From: Colius striatus
Lineage: Eukaryota; Chordata; Aves; Coliiformes; Coliidae
DNA: 64,000 nucleotides
Direction of reading: 5' to 3'
NCBI RefSeq assembly: GCF_028858725.1
Contig: NC_084759.1
Coordinates: 91,508,889-91,572,888, forward strand
Part shown: piece after piece, positions 39,687-49,690 of the stretch
Layout of the letters: each line of letters starts with the position of its first letter
Position numbering within the stretch: position 1 is the stretch's first letter
Translations under genes and position numbers: made by a program
Notes under the pieces: model-generated
What the model saw: the letters and a program-made list of their open reading frames with translations, nothing else
Told to the model about the DNA's origin: nothing
The model's database searches: none

Positions 39687-39700
39687 CCGCCAGGGGGCGG
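39687..39700 (+). promoter_or_regulatory. CTCF-type motif, plus orientation
   Basis: CCGCCAGGGGGCGG fits the vertebrate CTCF core (CCASYAGRKGGCRS) at every position except A to G at the third. It lies at the left part of the CpG island. Binding is inferred from the motif only. Confidence 0.6.
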
Positions 39701-39810
39701 GCAGGGGCACCAGCCCCTCAGGTTGGTGCGGGAGAGCATGGGCGTCAGGCCGCGGCCGGGCCGGTCAGGGCGCTGTTACCGCCCGCCACAGCCCCATGGC
39801 CGGGCCGGCG

Positions 39811-39824
39811 GCGCCCTCTGCTGG
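39811..39824 (-). promoter_or_regulatory. CTCF-type motif, minus orientation
   Basis: The plus strand reads GCGCCCTCTGCTGG. Its reverse complement CCAGCAGAGGGCGC fits the CTCF core consensus at all 14 positions. It lies 124 bp from the plus-oriented motif, so the two point toward each other. Binding is inferred from the motif only. Confidence 0.68.
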
Positions 39825-39917
39825 CCGCACCGGCCGAGGGCCGGAGGACTGCGCCGCAGGCAGCGGCGCGGCCATGGGGGACGGCCGAGAGGCAGCTGAC
39901 CGCTCACAGGGCGGGCC

Positions 39918-42900
39918 ACACAGGTGGGGACATCCCCACCTCACCACTCTTAAAATCCGACGTAGTCAGTAGTAAGGAGGCGTCTCCTTTTCACCCTACA
40001 ATGCTATTCCTAGGAAACAGAGATTCCTCGTAGAGCCACAGGCTGGAGGGAGCTTATAGGAACCCTGTCAGACGCCCTGCCAGGGACTCACCTTTACAAA
40101 TCAAGTGACGCCAAAATAACTGGTCAAGGCTTGAACGTCAAGTGTATCTGCATAGAGCAGTTCTGTGTAGAAGTGCAACACTTCCCTTTGATTCATACTA
40201 GTTTGAGAATTGATTGACTGTTGCACTTCTCACAACATGTTAACTCATGGCGATGCCACAGCAGAGAGGCAGAGTACTTTGCAGAGCACCCGAAACCCAC
40301 CTGCTCACCTTCTGCTTCAGCATCCCCCTTCCTGCAGCCACCAACAGGCCGGATCACTGAAAACAAGACATTTCCTTTTACTAAAGCAAAACACAACCCT
40401 TTCACCATTCCTTTATTTTGAAAGCAGGGTGTTTCACAATGAAAAGACAAAAGGCAAGATCTATCAAACAAGAAAGAGAATAACCTTAAGCAGTTTTCTT
40501 TTCCACCTGCTGTCCTGTGAACTACTCCTCGGAGGATGAGACCTCTCCCGATAATACCACAATGTGGTACTTCCATCTTGTAGCCCAAAAGACACGTTGA
40601 CATTTGTAAAAGGCAGCATTGTGCTACAAGCTCAACCAAAAACAGCAAAAGAGAAACTCCCTGAAACCTGCTCATTCCTCACCTTACACTAATTCTGTAA
40701 ATATTGAAAAGAAAATACAAAGCACTTGGGAAGCCCTTAAAAATCACAGCTGTGGGGAAGTTCCTCATGTGATTGATCTATAAAGGTCTGGCTCTGGAGA
40801 AGAAAGGGCTTTCAAATGTTTTTCAAGTTTAGGGCAAGTCACAAAGTTGAATACAGGGTTGCATCACAATTTTGTTTTTCTGCAGTGACCTGGATGGGCC
40901 TCTTGCAATAGGCAAACAAGGCAAGATGGTTTTCAGGGTTGTCAAAATTAGCATGTAGAGATACAGTATGTGTCTCCTCTGTGCATGCACATCCAGTGCG
41001 TGCTCTCCCTTGATCCAGAAATTAATGGCATTTGGCACAAAAAGAGAAAGCAGCTGCTAGGAACTTTCTGTAACAGACAACTGGTGTGATGTGGTACTAC
41101 AGCCTGCCCTGCATGTATTTTAAAGTGAGAGGGGTGTGATTTCTTCCAGATGAGCTGAAACGTTGTCCAAAGTGAAAACAACAATACGAGGTGAATGTCC
41201 CAGAACAGCAGATGTCATCATAACAGTCTATAAAATGTTGCAGTAGTTTGGGGTATTTTTTTTGTCTAGCTAAAGACTGGGGTCAATTATGCTTGATAGA
41301 GTATTTGGTCTGTAACCTTTAGATACTGATAGGTCAAATACCTCTCTCATTTGAGAAGTTTACAGCCCTACTGTGGGCAGTGGCTTAATTTTCAGTCTCT
41401 TGTTCTAGCCCTCCTTCTTTGCATCACTTCACAGACACCTTGTTTTGTGTATGGATCCTTTTCCAGTTTCTGTCTCCTTTAAAGCATCTCCCGTTCAATT
41501 CACATGCCACTTCCCCACACAAACACCTTACACACAACTTTGTTCTCATTGAACATTTCTCCTGCCCTGCAGATGAAACTTGCTACATGCTCCTTTACTT
41601 CCTTCTACCACCTCTGTGGTTTCAAGACTCTCAGTCTCCAATTTCCATCCTCTCCTTCTCTCTCTGCAGTACCTGTGGAATTGAAATACATGAGGCATAA
41701 GTTATTTAATTCTGAGATTAAGGGTACGCCACAGTTTCAGACATCAGATAAGTGTATTTTAGTCAGATGAGGGCAGTGTTACAAAACATGTTGGTTCCCA
41801 GTACCAGGTTTCACTGCTCCTCCTCCCAGTACAACTACTTAGGTCTCAGATTTGCATTCTAAAGTGATCTAGACTAAGAAGAAACAAGTTAAAAAATAAA
41901 AAAAAGAAAATAAAAGAAAAAGAAAAAGTGAGATGCCAATTAATTTAAGAGATCCAGGTTACAACAGGACCACACTGACATTTTTGCACAGGAGGCAGCA
42001 AATACTGTGTCCTGGGAGTGGGTAGCCAAAGATAGGAGACGTTTCTCAAGCAGAAATTCTCTGCCAAAGGCAACGTGTTGCTGCAGCCAAATATTTCTGC
42101 ACTTCTTTTTAATCCTGAAATTTGAAATGGAGTTGATTTGGCCCCTACTGCACACTAGAGATACTTTGTGTGTACATCACTCTTTTATCTCTAGCCCCTT
42201 TCCCTTTTTTCTCCCAAACTGGCTGCCACAAATCCTTGTGTCTTCCATAGAATGGTAACTTCTTTCTTTGAAAGTGACAGAGATGACAGTTCCTACCTCA
42301 GCACACAACAGATGCCAACTTGGGAAGGAGAGGGATCATGTCAATGGAAATTCCCTTCATCAAATCTATCTGAAAGCACACTTTGTCAAGGTAGAAGGAA
42401 AGTCCTGTGCATTTTCTGAGCCATTTCTTTTTAAAAAGTCCATTTATGACTTAGAGTTCATTTTCAGTGCAATATGCCAAGAAGCAGCCATGGAATTCCC
42501 AGTGTCAGTAATATAAATGTTGTAGCTAATTGCATTGGAAAAGAATTTCTTTCCCAGGTTAATTCAGGCTGCATATCTTTAATTCTGCCAGTCTAGGTCT
42601 CAGGGGCTTTTTCTACACATAAGGAATTAAAAAGTAGTAAGAACTGCTCCCAAAAACAACGAGTAGCTGGAATATAAAGTAAGCAGACAGCTCAAACATC
42701 TAGCATTTCATGCAATGGACTGACTACAAGATGGATTAGTAGAGGCCATGGCTGAAGAAGGATCGCATGAATGATCTGGATTGTAAAGGCTGAGTCTATA
42801 GGTCAAGGCTTTACCAGAAGCTGAAGAGGAGTCCCTAATCACAATCTTCACACACATGAGTACAGAGAACATGATGTTCCTTCCAGTAACCAAGCAAAAT

Positions 42901-42971
42901 CACCAACAAACAACTTGTCACAGGTTTTCAGGGACGTAGATTGTTTACGCAATTCTATATGGAGATGGGTA
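39918..42971. other. Unique DNA beside the CpG island
   Basis: No gene was recognised. A 160-codon ATG-initiated frame on the minus strand (40193-40675) has a hydrophobic N-terminus and many cysteines but resembles no known family, and it reads toward the island rather than away from it. An A-rich (AAAGA)-like tract occupies 41890-41928. An isolated ccatagaatggta near 42245 is not a CR1. Confidence 0.5.
41890..41928. repeat. A-rich purine tract
   Basis: About 39 bases of A with scattered G and T, including an AAAAAGAAAAAG-like run. Low complexity. Confidence 0.8.
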
Positions 42972-42976
42972 TTGAA

Positions 42977-43082
42977 ACTTAGGCACTGCCTTGGAGATAT
43001 TTTGGCCTACTGCTTACAGATGTGCCCACAGAGCACTTCACAATCCACTACAGTGTAATATCTCCAAAGGCAGTGCCTAAGT
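42977..43082. repeat. 106-bp inverted repeat, MITE- or hairpin-like
   Basis: The left arm 42977-43001 (acttaggcactgcc, ttggagatatt) and right arm 43057-43082 are reverse complements over 25 of 26 positions, with one extra base on the right. The 55-base middle pairs partly and ends in a small gtgc...gcac stem. Two TA dinucleotides (42970-42971 and 43087-43088) flank slightly extended imperfect arms, as expected for a Tc1/mariner-type non-autonomous element (MITE). The arms match no element I recall. An alternative is a functional RNA hairpin, but the near-perfect outer stem with a loose centre is more typical of terminal inverted repeats. Confidence 0.7.
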
Positions 43083-43088
43083 CTCCTA

Positions 43089-44500
43089 TTTTTTGAGATA
43101 TTTTTAGGATAGGAAAGCCTTATTAACTTTGTTTTACAAAACAGTAAGCAGAACAACTTGGTGGCAGAGAAGAGAGCAGCACTGAAGAAGAGGTGAACTG
43201 CTCTCTGTTGCAGTTAGACTCACAGGAAGGGCAGAGCACAGCTTTGTCACCTGTTGGGAGCACTAAGCATCAATGTGGCTTAGTCCATAATAGTTATTAG
43301 TTGGGCTGGTATGTCATGATCAACTGATTTAACAAATACCCAGGCCCCTTACATAAAGCCCTTGCTCTTCCACTTTCTCCCTTTTGCATCTATGCATAAC
43401 ACTGTGTTTCAAAATACAGTCCCAAGTCAGGGAAGCAAAATCAGTGCTTGAGTTTTTACCAGTTGTTCAATTAGTTTATCTTAATGTCAAACTTCATCTC
43501 CATATGCTTTTTCTTACACAGTAGCAGCTACTAAATGTTATCTCCCTGGAATTCAGATACTGTAACATAAATAATGTATATGATTAATACTGACACAAAT
43601 ATGGAATAAAATAACGGAGTTGTTAATTGGAGGAATTTTTACTGAATAGTTTACCCACAGGCAGAAAGTAATATCTATAAATTACAAATATACTGTCGGT
43701 TAAGAATATTGCCTCCTTGAAATATCATACAGAGATAATTTCTCCATCATTGGTCAGGTACTGGCCTATTTGCGCTGGTGGTGGCTCCAAAGGGTGTACA
43801 TTGCCTCTGCAGTTGCTAAGTAACAACTCCATAGTTCAGAGGAGTGCAGCCCTCCCCATTGTTCTGTTGTCACTCACCGGCAGGGTGACATAGTGACATC
43901 ATCTGAGGTTTATAAACATTTATGCAGTTTGTGTGCTTTCAGAAAAAACAATTACTGTTTGAATACTGTTTGGTCTGCAGATTATCTCCAGGGTATGTAT
44001 GTCAAAGAAATAAAAATGAAAGGATGCAAAATCCTAAAGTGGTGCTAAAACTACTACACCTTCCAGCTTCTATGCACATGTAGAATTTATACTCCTTGAC
44101 TACTTCTACTTTAAGCTGAACAATAGTACAGTATTTCCTTAGAAGTCCTGGGTAGGAGGCTTTTGCTGACAATTCTTCCTGCTACTCTCCTCTGGGCTTT
44201 TTTTAAATGTACTCTATCTGTTCCTGAGATATTGCACACGAAATTTCAGCCTCACAAATGATAAAGCATAGCATTGCTGACTGATGCTTAGCTTTTGAAC
44301 TCCTGTAGACTTAGAAGCCTTTTCTACAGAATTGGCAAACATTTTGGTAGTGAAACACTGAAAATTGCTCTTGGGGCACAGTACAGCAGATCAAGCCAGT
44401 TTTCACTCACACTCTGCTGCAACAGATTTTCCAAGATTTAAATATTTTACTGACTTATCTATAGAAATGTAATCAAATAAATGGCTAAAAATAAGGCAAA
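43089..44500. other. Unique DNA; no gene seen
   Basis: AT-rich sequence without recognisable genes or repeats lies between the inverted repeat and the next CR1. Confidence 0.55.
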
Positions 44501-45085
44501 TATAGAATCACAGAATGGTAGGGTTTGGAAGGGACCTCTAGAGATCATCTAGTCCAACCTCCCTCCTGAAGCAGGTCCACCTAGATCAGGTCACACAGGA
44601 ACATGTCCAGGAGGGTTTTGAAGACCTCCAGAGAAGGAGACTCCACACTCTCGCTGGGCAGCCTGGGCCAGGGCTCCCTCAGCCTCACAGTAAAATAGTT
44701 TTTTCTTATTTTTAGATAGAACTTTTTGTGTTCAAGCTTCATCTCATTATCCCTCATCCTTTAACTAGATACCATAGAAAAAAGGGATGTCCCAACATCC
44801 TGACATCTATTATTTACATACTTATAAATATTAATGAGCTCTTCCCTCAATCTCCTCTTCCCTAGACTAAACAGCCCCATGTCACTCAGCCTTTCCTCAT
44901 AAAGAAGGTGCTCCAGTTCCCTGATCATCTTGGTGGCCCTGTGCTGGACTCTCTCCAGAGGTTCCCTGTCCCTCTTGAGCTGGGGAGTCCAGAACTGGAC
45001 ACAGGACTCCAGATGAGGCCTCACCAGGGCAGAGAAGAGGGGGAGGAGAACTCTCAACCTGCTGGCCACACTCTTCTTGATGCAT
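44501..45085 (-). mobile_element. CR1 LINE, 5'-truncated copy
   Basis: A minus-strand CR1 of about 585 bp, the longest of the well-preserved copies here. The tail end reads tatagaatcacagaatgg, then gtttggaagggacctctag and agatcatctagtccaacc. It continues through the ORF2 C-terminal blocks and further 5' than the other young copies, reaching the region whose antisense is gaggcctcaccagggcaga and ctgctggccacactcttc. It ends near 45085, where the antisense would enter the ...CIKKS region. Same 3'-UTR type as 5771 and 16437. Confidence 0.94.
44761..45084 (-). pseudogene. CR1 ORF2 fragment downstream of RT domain, open
   Basis: About 108 codons remain open antisense. They contain LFSALVRPHLESCVQFWTPQ, then [37 protein letters not shown] and INIYKYV. 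These are characteristic of the CR1-type polyprotein after the reverse-transcriptase palm; the ALVRPHLE.CVQFW segment is well conserved in the family. The frame is closed by a stop at its C-terminal side, where family members would continue into the SHRTRGN-type block. The open stretch begins a few codons into unrelated flanking DNA at an ATG that is not native to CR1. It is not a functional gene. Confidence 0.85.
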
Positions 45086-45403
45086 TCATATGACATGAAA
45101 TTAAATTGTTACAATAAAGCAATGCTGTATCTGCTACTCTAAAGCAGGATGTGACCCTTGAAAGCGAAGAAGACTGTAACCTTCAAAACTGAATCCAAAA
45201 GCCTTACTCAGGTGAGGACAGAATGCCAAAAATAGAGAATCGGCCCCAAATGCAAGTGTCTTAAGCTCATATTATTGACTAAGACTGCATTATATAATGA
45301 GCAGTTTTAGGAGGGAAGCTTACCTCACATGAAGTCATCAGCACTTCAGGAACTTAAATTTAGGTATCTGTACCTGGAATCACATCCTACCCCTGTCATT
45401 CTT

Positions 45404-45454
<51 letters not shown>
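45404..45454. repeat. (TCTA)n microsatellite, about 12.75 units
   Basis: A pure, uninterrupted tetranucleotide run of about 51 bp (equivalent to GATA/ATAG on the other strand). Long pure GATA-type arrays are usually highly length-polymorphic. Confidence 0.97.
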
Positions 45455-48289
45455 CTGCCTACTTTGTCTCTACAAAGCCTTTTCCTCAATCACAGAGGGA
45501 AATGAGACTTGATTTGTCATGCAGAAGATCTCAGACTTTTAGAGTTGAAAGGTGGACTTCTCTTTCCTAAAATCCAACCCCTAAAATCCAATCCCTGAGA
45601 ATGCCAGGCATAACTAAGCCAGCATCAAGATGGAAAAAGCTCAAAATCAGCAACAGAAACACTATGAGCTGACATCTTTTTTTATTTATATGCATACCAT
45701 CTCCATTCTTCTCCCTGAAGACCCTTCATGCAAATCTGCAGCAATCTCCAATGCAGATGCAAAGGAATGCAGTGTGAAGGCAGGGTAGAAGGTGGAAAAA
45801 AAAGTAAATCCCCAGTTAACCCTCTTCTCTGACTAGTGTTACTGGCAAGAGGGAGAAGGGGGAGGGAAAAGGCCATGTAGCTGGAAGCAGGATTTATCAC
45901 CTCAGCTAGAACTAATTCCATTAACCATTAGCTAAGGGGAGAATTCAGGTGCCTCCCTTGGCTATAGGAGCTCTCCAGAGTCATAGAAAGAGGAAACAAT
46001 GTGGGCCCTAACACAGTTATGTCTCCAAAGTGCATGGATATGGCTCCACACACAGCTAGGCAGATGGGAGAAAAATAATGGCATTTTGAAAAATGTATAG
46101 GACTTTTTTCTTCCCCTAATATTTCTATGTTATTATATATTTATAGTTAATATTTTCTACTATTTTTATACCTAACCTGCAGTTTAAGATAACATGTTTT
46201 ATTATTCTTATGCTTCAGAGATTATTAACCATGCTACTTGTTCTCCCAGTTTTGACCAGAAAATTGAGCAACACGGAAGGAAAGGCAGAAAGATGAAGCA
46301 GATCCAAAAAAGACTAATGCTAACAGTGAAAATGCTTGTGATAAATTATAATAAGATATCTCTAAGCTTTTTTACCCATTCTCCTACACATCAATTTAGA
46401 TTAAAACGTGGGGGGGAACAACACTTGGTAGATCTACCATCTTCTTGAAGGAGAGGGAGCACTGCCTGTACAGCATTTCTCGATCAGAGGTGCTGACACA
46501 CATCCCATGGATCAATAACTGCTTGGTGGCAGATTGGCTGGGTTGGTGCAATGCAACACCACTGCAGATTTGTGTTACAAGCATGTTGTTAGGCCAGGTG
46601 AAGCTAAATTTCTCCACTCCCTATCTTTCCTTTTATTTTTTGCTAGTATACCCATCTGTTCCTTATTTGTATAATAATACCTTGATCTATTTGTATATCA
46701 AGTATTTGTATATTTGCTGTTTATTTATGTATCGAGTATTTGTATATTTCATATCTTATTTGTGTAATAATACCTTGACAATCTACTTTCCCCATCTTGG
46801 TGTATGGATGCTGTATTTGTTGCATTTATTCTCACAAAACCAGGCAGGCAATTGTTTTCTGCTCGCATTTAGTAGTTGAGAGAAGGAAGCCAAGAAAAAG
46901 TGAGGTCAAGTCTCATAGTGCCAAAGTACTCAAATACAAATTTCCAATACTGCTGAAGCCCCTCCAGGTCCCCATCAGCTGACATATATCTCTCTGTACC
47001 TCTTAGCTGTGTGACTCGGAGCCCTCAGTCATGCTGAACTGCAGAGAAAGCCAGGGCCTGTCCCTTACCAGTTTCCCATACCCTGACGTGCTCTCTGGAT
47101 CAACCTCCACTCTTACACATGATCAGATCCAGAGAACAGATACCCTTAATCAGTGGGATGGGCTGCAGGTTGAGAAATAGGGAAGAATTTAGTTCTCCTC
47201 CCATCTGATCTTTGAATCTTGAATGTGGATCTTCCCTATGCCAGGATGGTGATTGCTCCACAGGTGTGAAGGGTGCCCATCTCCATATTAATAACCTTCC
47301 CTGGGGCCATCTTTACCCTCATGCTTAGTGGTGCTTTCCTTGAGATTCCAGCAGTTCAGAAGACTCCTGGTACTTACCTTCTTTCCTGGTTTCCTGTTAA
47401 AATGAAGACAAGTGATAAGATGACAAAGCTCAGGCTATACTTTACACCCTTATGATGGAGTACCTTAGCACACACATCAACTCCTAGGGATATCTCCAAA
47501 TATACAATCCCATGTTTTCCGCTTATGGTTGTATAGTCTATTTGAATACATTGTCTCCTCCTAATAATGACTTCCACGAGCTCTTTGTCAAAATGCTTGT
47601 TGCACATTAAATTTGTTCTATGTAACTTGAACTCCTGAGAGTTCCAAAACCCAGCACTTCATAGGCACAGTTGAGTGGGAACATGCCAGGAAGAAACAGA
47701 GTTATGCAACTACTAATTATAGGATTATAAAATAATAGCACTCTATTAGCAGAACAGCCCAACAGAAATGTTACTGTTCAAAGTTTTGACTTATATTACG
47801 AGGCATCAAAAGGCACCTTCAACTCATCCCTATATTCAACTGTTAATATCCTTTATCATGTGATTGTAATTCTTGAGGCAACCAAACAGATGTGAAAAAC
47901 ATATTCTCTTCCTTAAGACTGATGGTGAAATTATGTGCTTTAACATCAAACTTCAAACAAAATTACAATAATGCTTATGTAAGTTAATATGCAAAATAAT
48001 TCTGCTGCAATTAGGTTTTTGTTTAACCTTGTGGCAAAACCAACTGCTAGGTGTATTGCCTTCTTCATTAAATTAATTTGGACAGAAAACTGAATGGAAA
48101 GCAAAGCTCCAGAGCTTTTCAGAGCTTGCTAAAACAAGATCTGCTTGGATCCTAAAGAAAATCCCAAATAAACAAAGGAAACATGGAGAAATAAACCTAA
48201 TACTCTTCTCAAAACTCAGGTTAGGTTTTCTTGTTCTTATGACACCCCATAAATATGTCTTTGCACCACACTTTGCAAATTACTCCTTC
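45455..48289. other. Unique DNA with small AT-rich duplication
   Basis: No gene was recognised. It contains the short AT-rich direct repeats at 46662-46778. Open frames are short and unlike known proteins. Confidence 0.55.
46662..46778. repeat. AT-rich local direct duplications
   Basis: A 24-base word, cttatttgtataataatacc plus ttga, at 46662-46685 recurs with one change at 46755-46778. Between them agtatttgtatattt occurs exactly twice (46701-46715 and 46735-46749). The nested spacing of 93 and 34 bp points to repeated slippage or replication-based duplication rather than a mobile element. Confidence 0.8.
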
Positions 48290-49690
48290 CCAGGCCTTTG
48301 ATGATTTTTCCTCTTGCCTTAAGAGTCCCAGCTCCCTCTACCTATTCTTATATGCCCTCTGACCATTTTGGTGGCCCTGTGCTAAGACTTGCTCCTGTAA
48401 ATTCACATGTTTCTTGTACTGGCAGCCCCAACCTGGACACAGCACTCAAGATGTGGCCTCATTAGTGTTGAACAGAGAGGATCACCACCCTTGACTTGCT
48501 GGCTACACCCTTGACAAGTTCCATCTGAGCAGCAGCCCTACCCTCCAGTGTATCCACTCCTCCTGCAGTCGAAACTTGCAGTGCCCTCTGCCTTGTTGCC
48601 TTGGTCACTAATAAAGGCATAAAACACCACTGGTCCTAGTGTTGATCCCTGAGTCACACAGTTGGCAACTGGTTGCCAGTTGGACTTTGTACCACTGATG
48701 GATTATAAATAACCCTCCTAGCCCTGCAGTCCAGCCAGTTTTCCATCCACCTTATCATCCACCTATCCAATCCAGATCTCACCAGTTTGGCAATAAAGAT
48801 ATTGAAGAAAACAGTGTCAAAGGCCTTGCTGAAGTCTAGGAACATGGTGTCTGCTTCTCTCTCATTATCCAGCAGAGCCAGTAGTATCAGCATAGAAAGC
48901 AGTCCAGCTGGAAGGGCACAGTTTGCCCTTGTTAAATCCATGTTGGCTGTTACAAACCAACTTCTTCTTGTTTGTGTGTTTGGAAATGGTTTGTGAGAGA
49001 TTTGCTGTATGAGCTCCCCAGGGAATGAGCTGCGGTTGACCAGCCTCTAGCTCCCTTCTTGCCTTTCTTAGGGATGGGTGTGACATTTGCCTTTTTCCAG
49101 TTGTCAAGATCCTCACTGTGACTGATGACAGAGGGTGGCCTTGCAGTGACATAGCCCAGTTTCCCTAAACTATCTAGATGCGTCCCACTTGGTCCCACAG
49201 ACTTGTCTATGGCTAATTAGCCCAGGCACTCAAACTCTGTCTCCCTGTGAGTCTCTTTTCACTTTCACAGACTCCACTAGTGGTTCAGACATCTCAGAGA
49301 CCAGAGAGCAAACCTGACCAGTAATAAACAGGGAAAAAAAGGCATTGAGCATCTCAGTCCGTTTTTTACTTAGCATTAAGTCCTCAACCCTACCAAACAT
49401 CAGGTCCACATTTTTCTTAGCGTTCATTTTACTGCAAATATAGAAACCTTCCTGTATGTACTTCACATCCTTTACTAGATCCACCTTGAGATGAGTTTTG
49501 GTTTCGCTAACTCCATTCTTGCATGCCCAGACAACACCTCCATATGCCTCCCAGGTAGCCCATCCCTGCTTTGTCCTTCTGTGTACTTCCTTTTCATTTC
49601 TAGAGTCTCCTGAATTAAGACCACTATACTAATAGTTAGAGCTTTAGGCTATCTTACACAGGCATCCCACTGCAAGTTCTTACAGTCAAC
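48290..49690 (-). mobile_element. Old CR1 LINE interior (reverse-transcriptase region)
   Basis: About 1.4 kb of a diverged CR1 lie antisense, covering more of the coding region than the young copies but lacking their 3' tail. Reading the minus strand from high to low coordinates, there are remnants of the N-terminal RT region, then DNWKKANVTPIPKKGKKG (about 49080), then the palm motif A DFSKAFDTV (about 48810-48836) followed by GLDRWMIRWMENWLDCRARR. The final part corresponds to the post-palm region that antisense CR1 shows as ttttggtggccctgtgct and caacctggacacagcact. The pieces sit in several frames with stops, so the copy is dead and clearly older than those at 5.2 and 44.5 kb. The boundaries are approximate. 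Confidence 0.88.

Larger units (their letters stand above)
39647..39917. promoter_or_regulatory. Compact CpG island, candidate promoter or insulator
   Basis: About 270 bp contain roughly 30 CpGs counted by eye, in the middle of CpG-poor DNA; this is the only such island in the window. It contains Sp1-like words (gggggcggg, agggcgggc) and two CTCF-type motifs (listed separately). On the plus strand there are in-frame ATGs at 39796 and 39874. The second has G at both -3 and +4 (gcggccATGGGG), and a donor-like CAG|GTGGGG follows at 39923/39924. CpG islands of vertebrates usually mark promoters active in the germline, so this may be the first exon of a gene or long non-coding RNA reading rightwards. 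No protein could be recognised from the short reading frame. An isolated insulator is the main alternative. Confidence 0.7.

Noticed and set aside
39583..39972. Complete 129-codon protein across the CpG island
   Set aside because: The first part lies upstream of the likely transcription start and is T-rich non-coding texture. Only the part from 39796 or 39874 to the donor at 39923 is worth considering as an exon.
42243..42257. CR1-like word ccatagaatggta
   Set aside because: The sequence on both sides is not CR1; coincidental match to the tail motif.
42977..43082. A known microRNA precursor
   Set aside because: Neither arm contains a miRNA sequence I recognise, and the loose centre with a near-perfect outer stem is not the usual pre-miRNA shape. 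Left open as an alternative in the finding.
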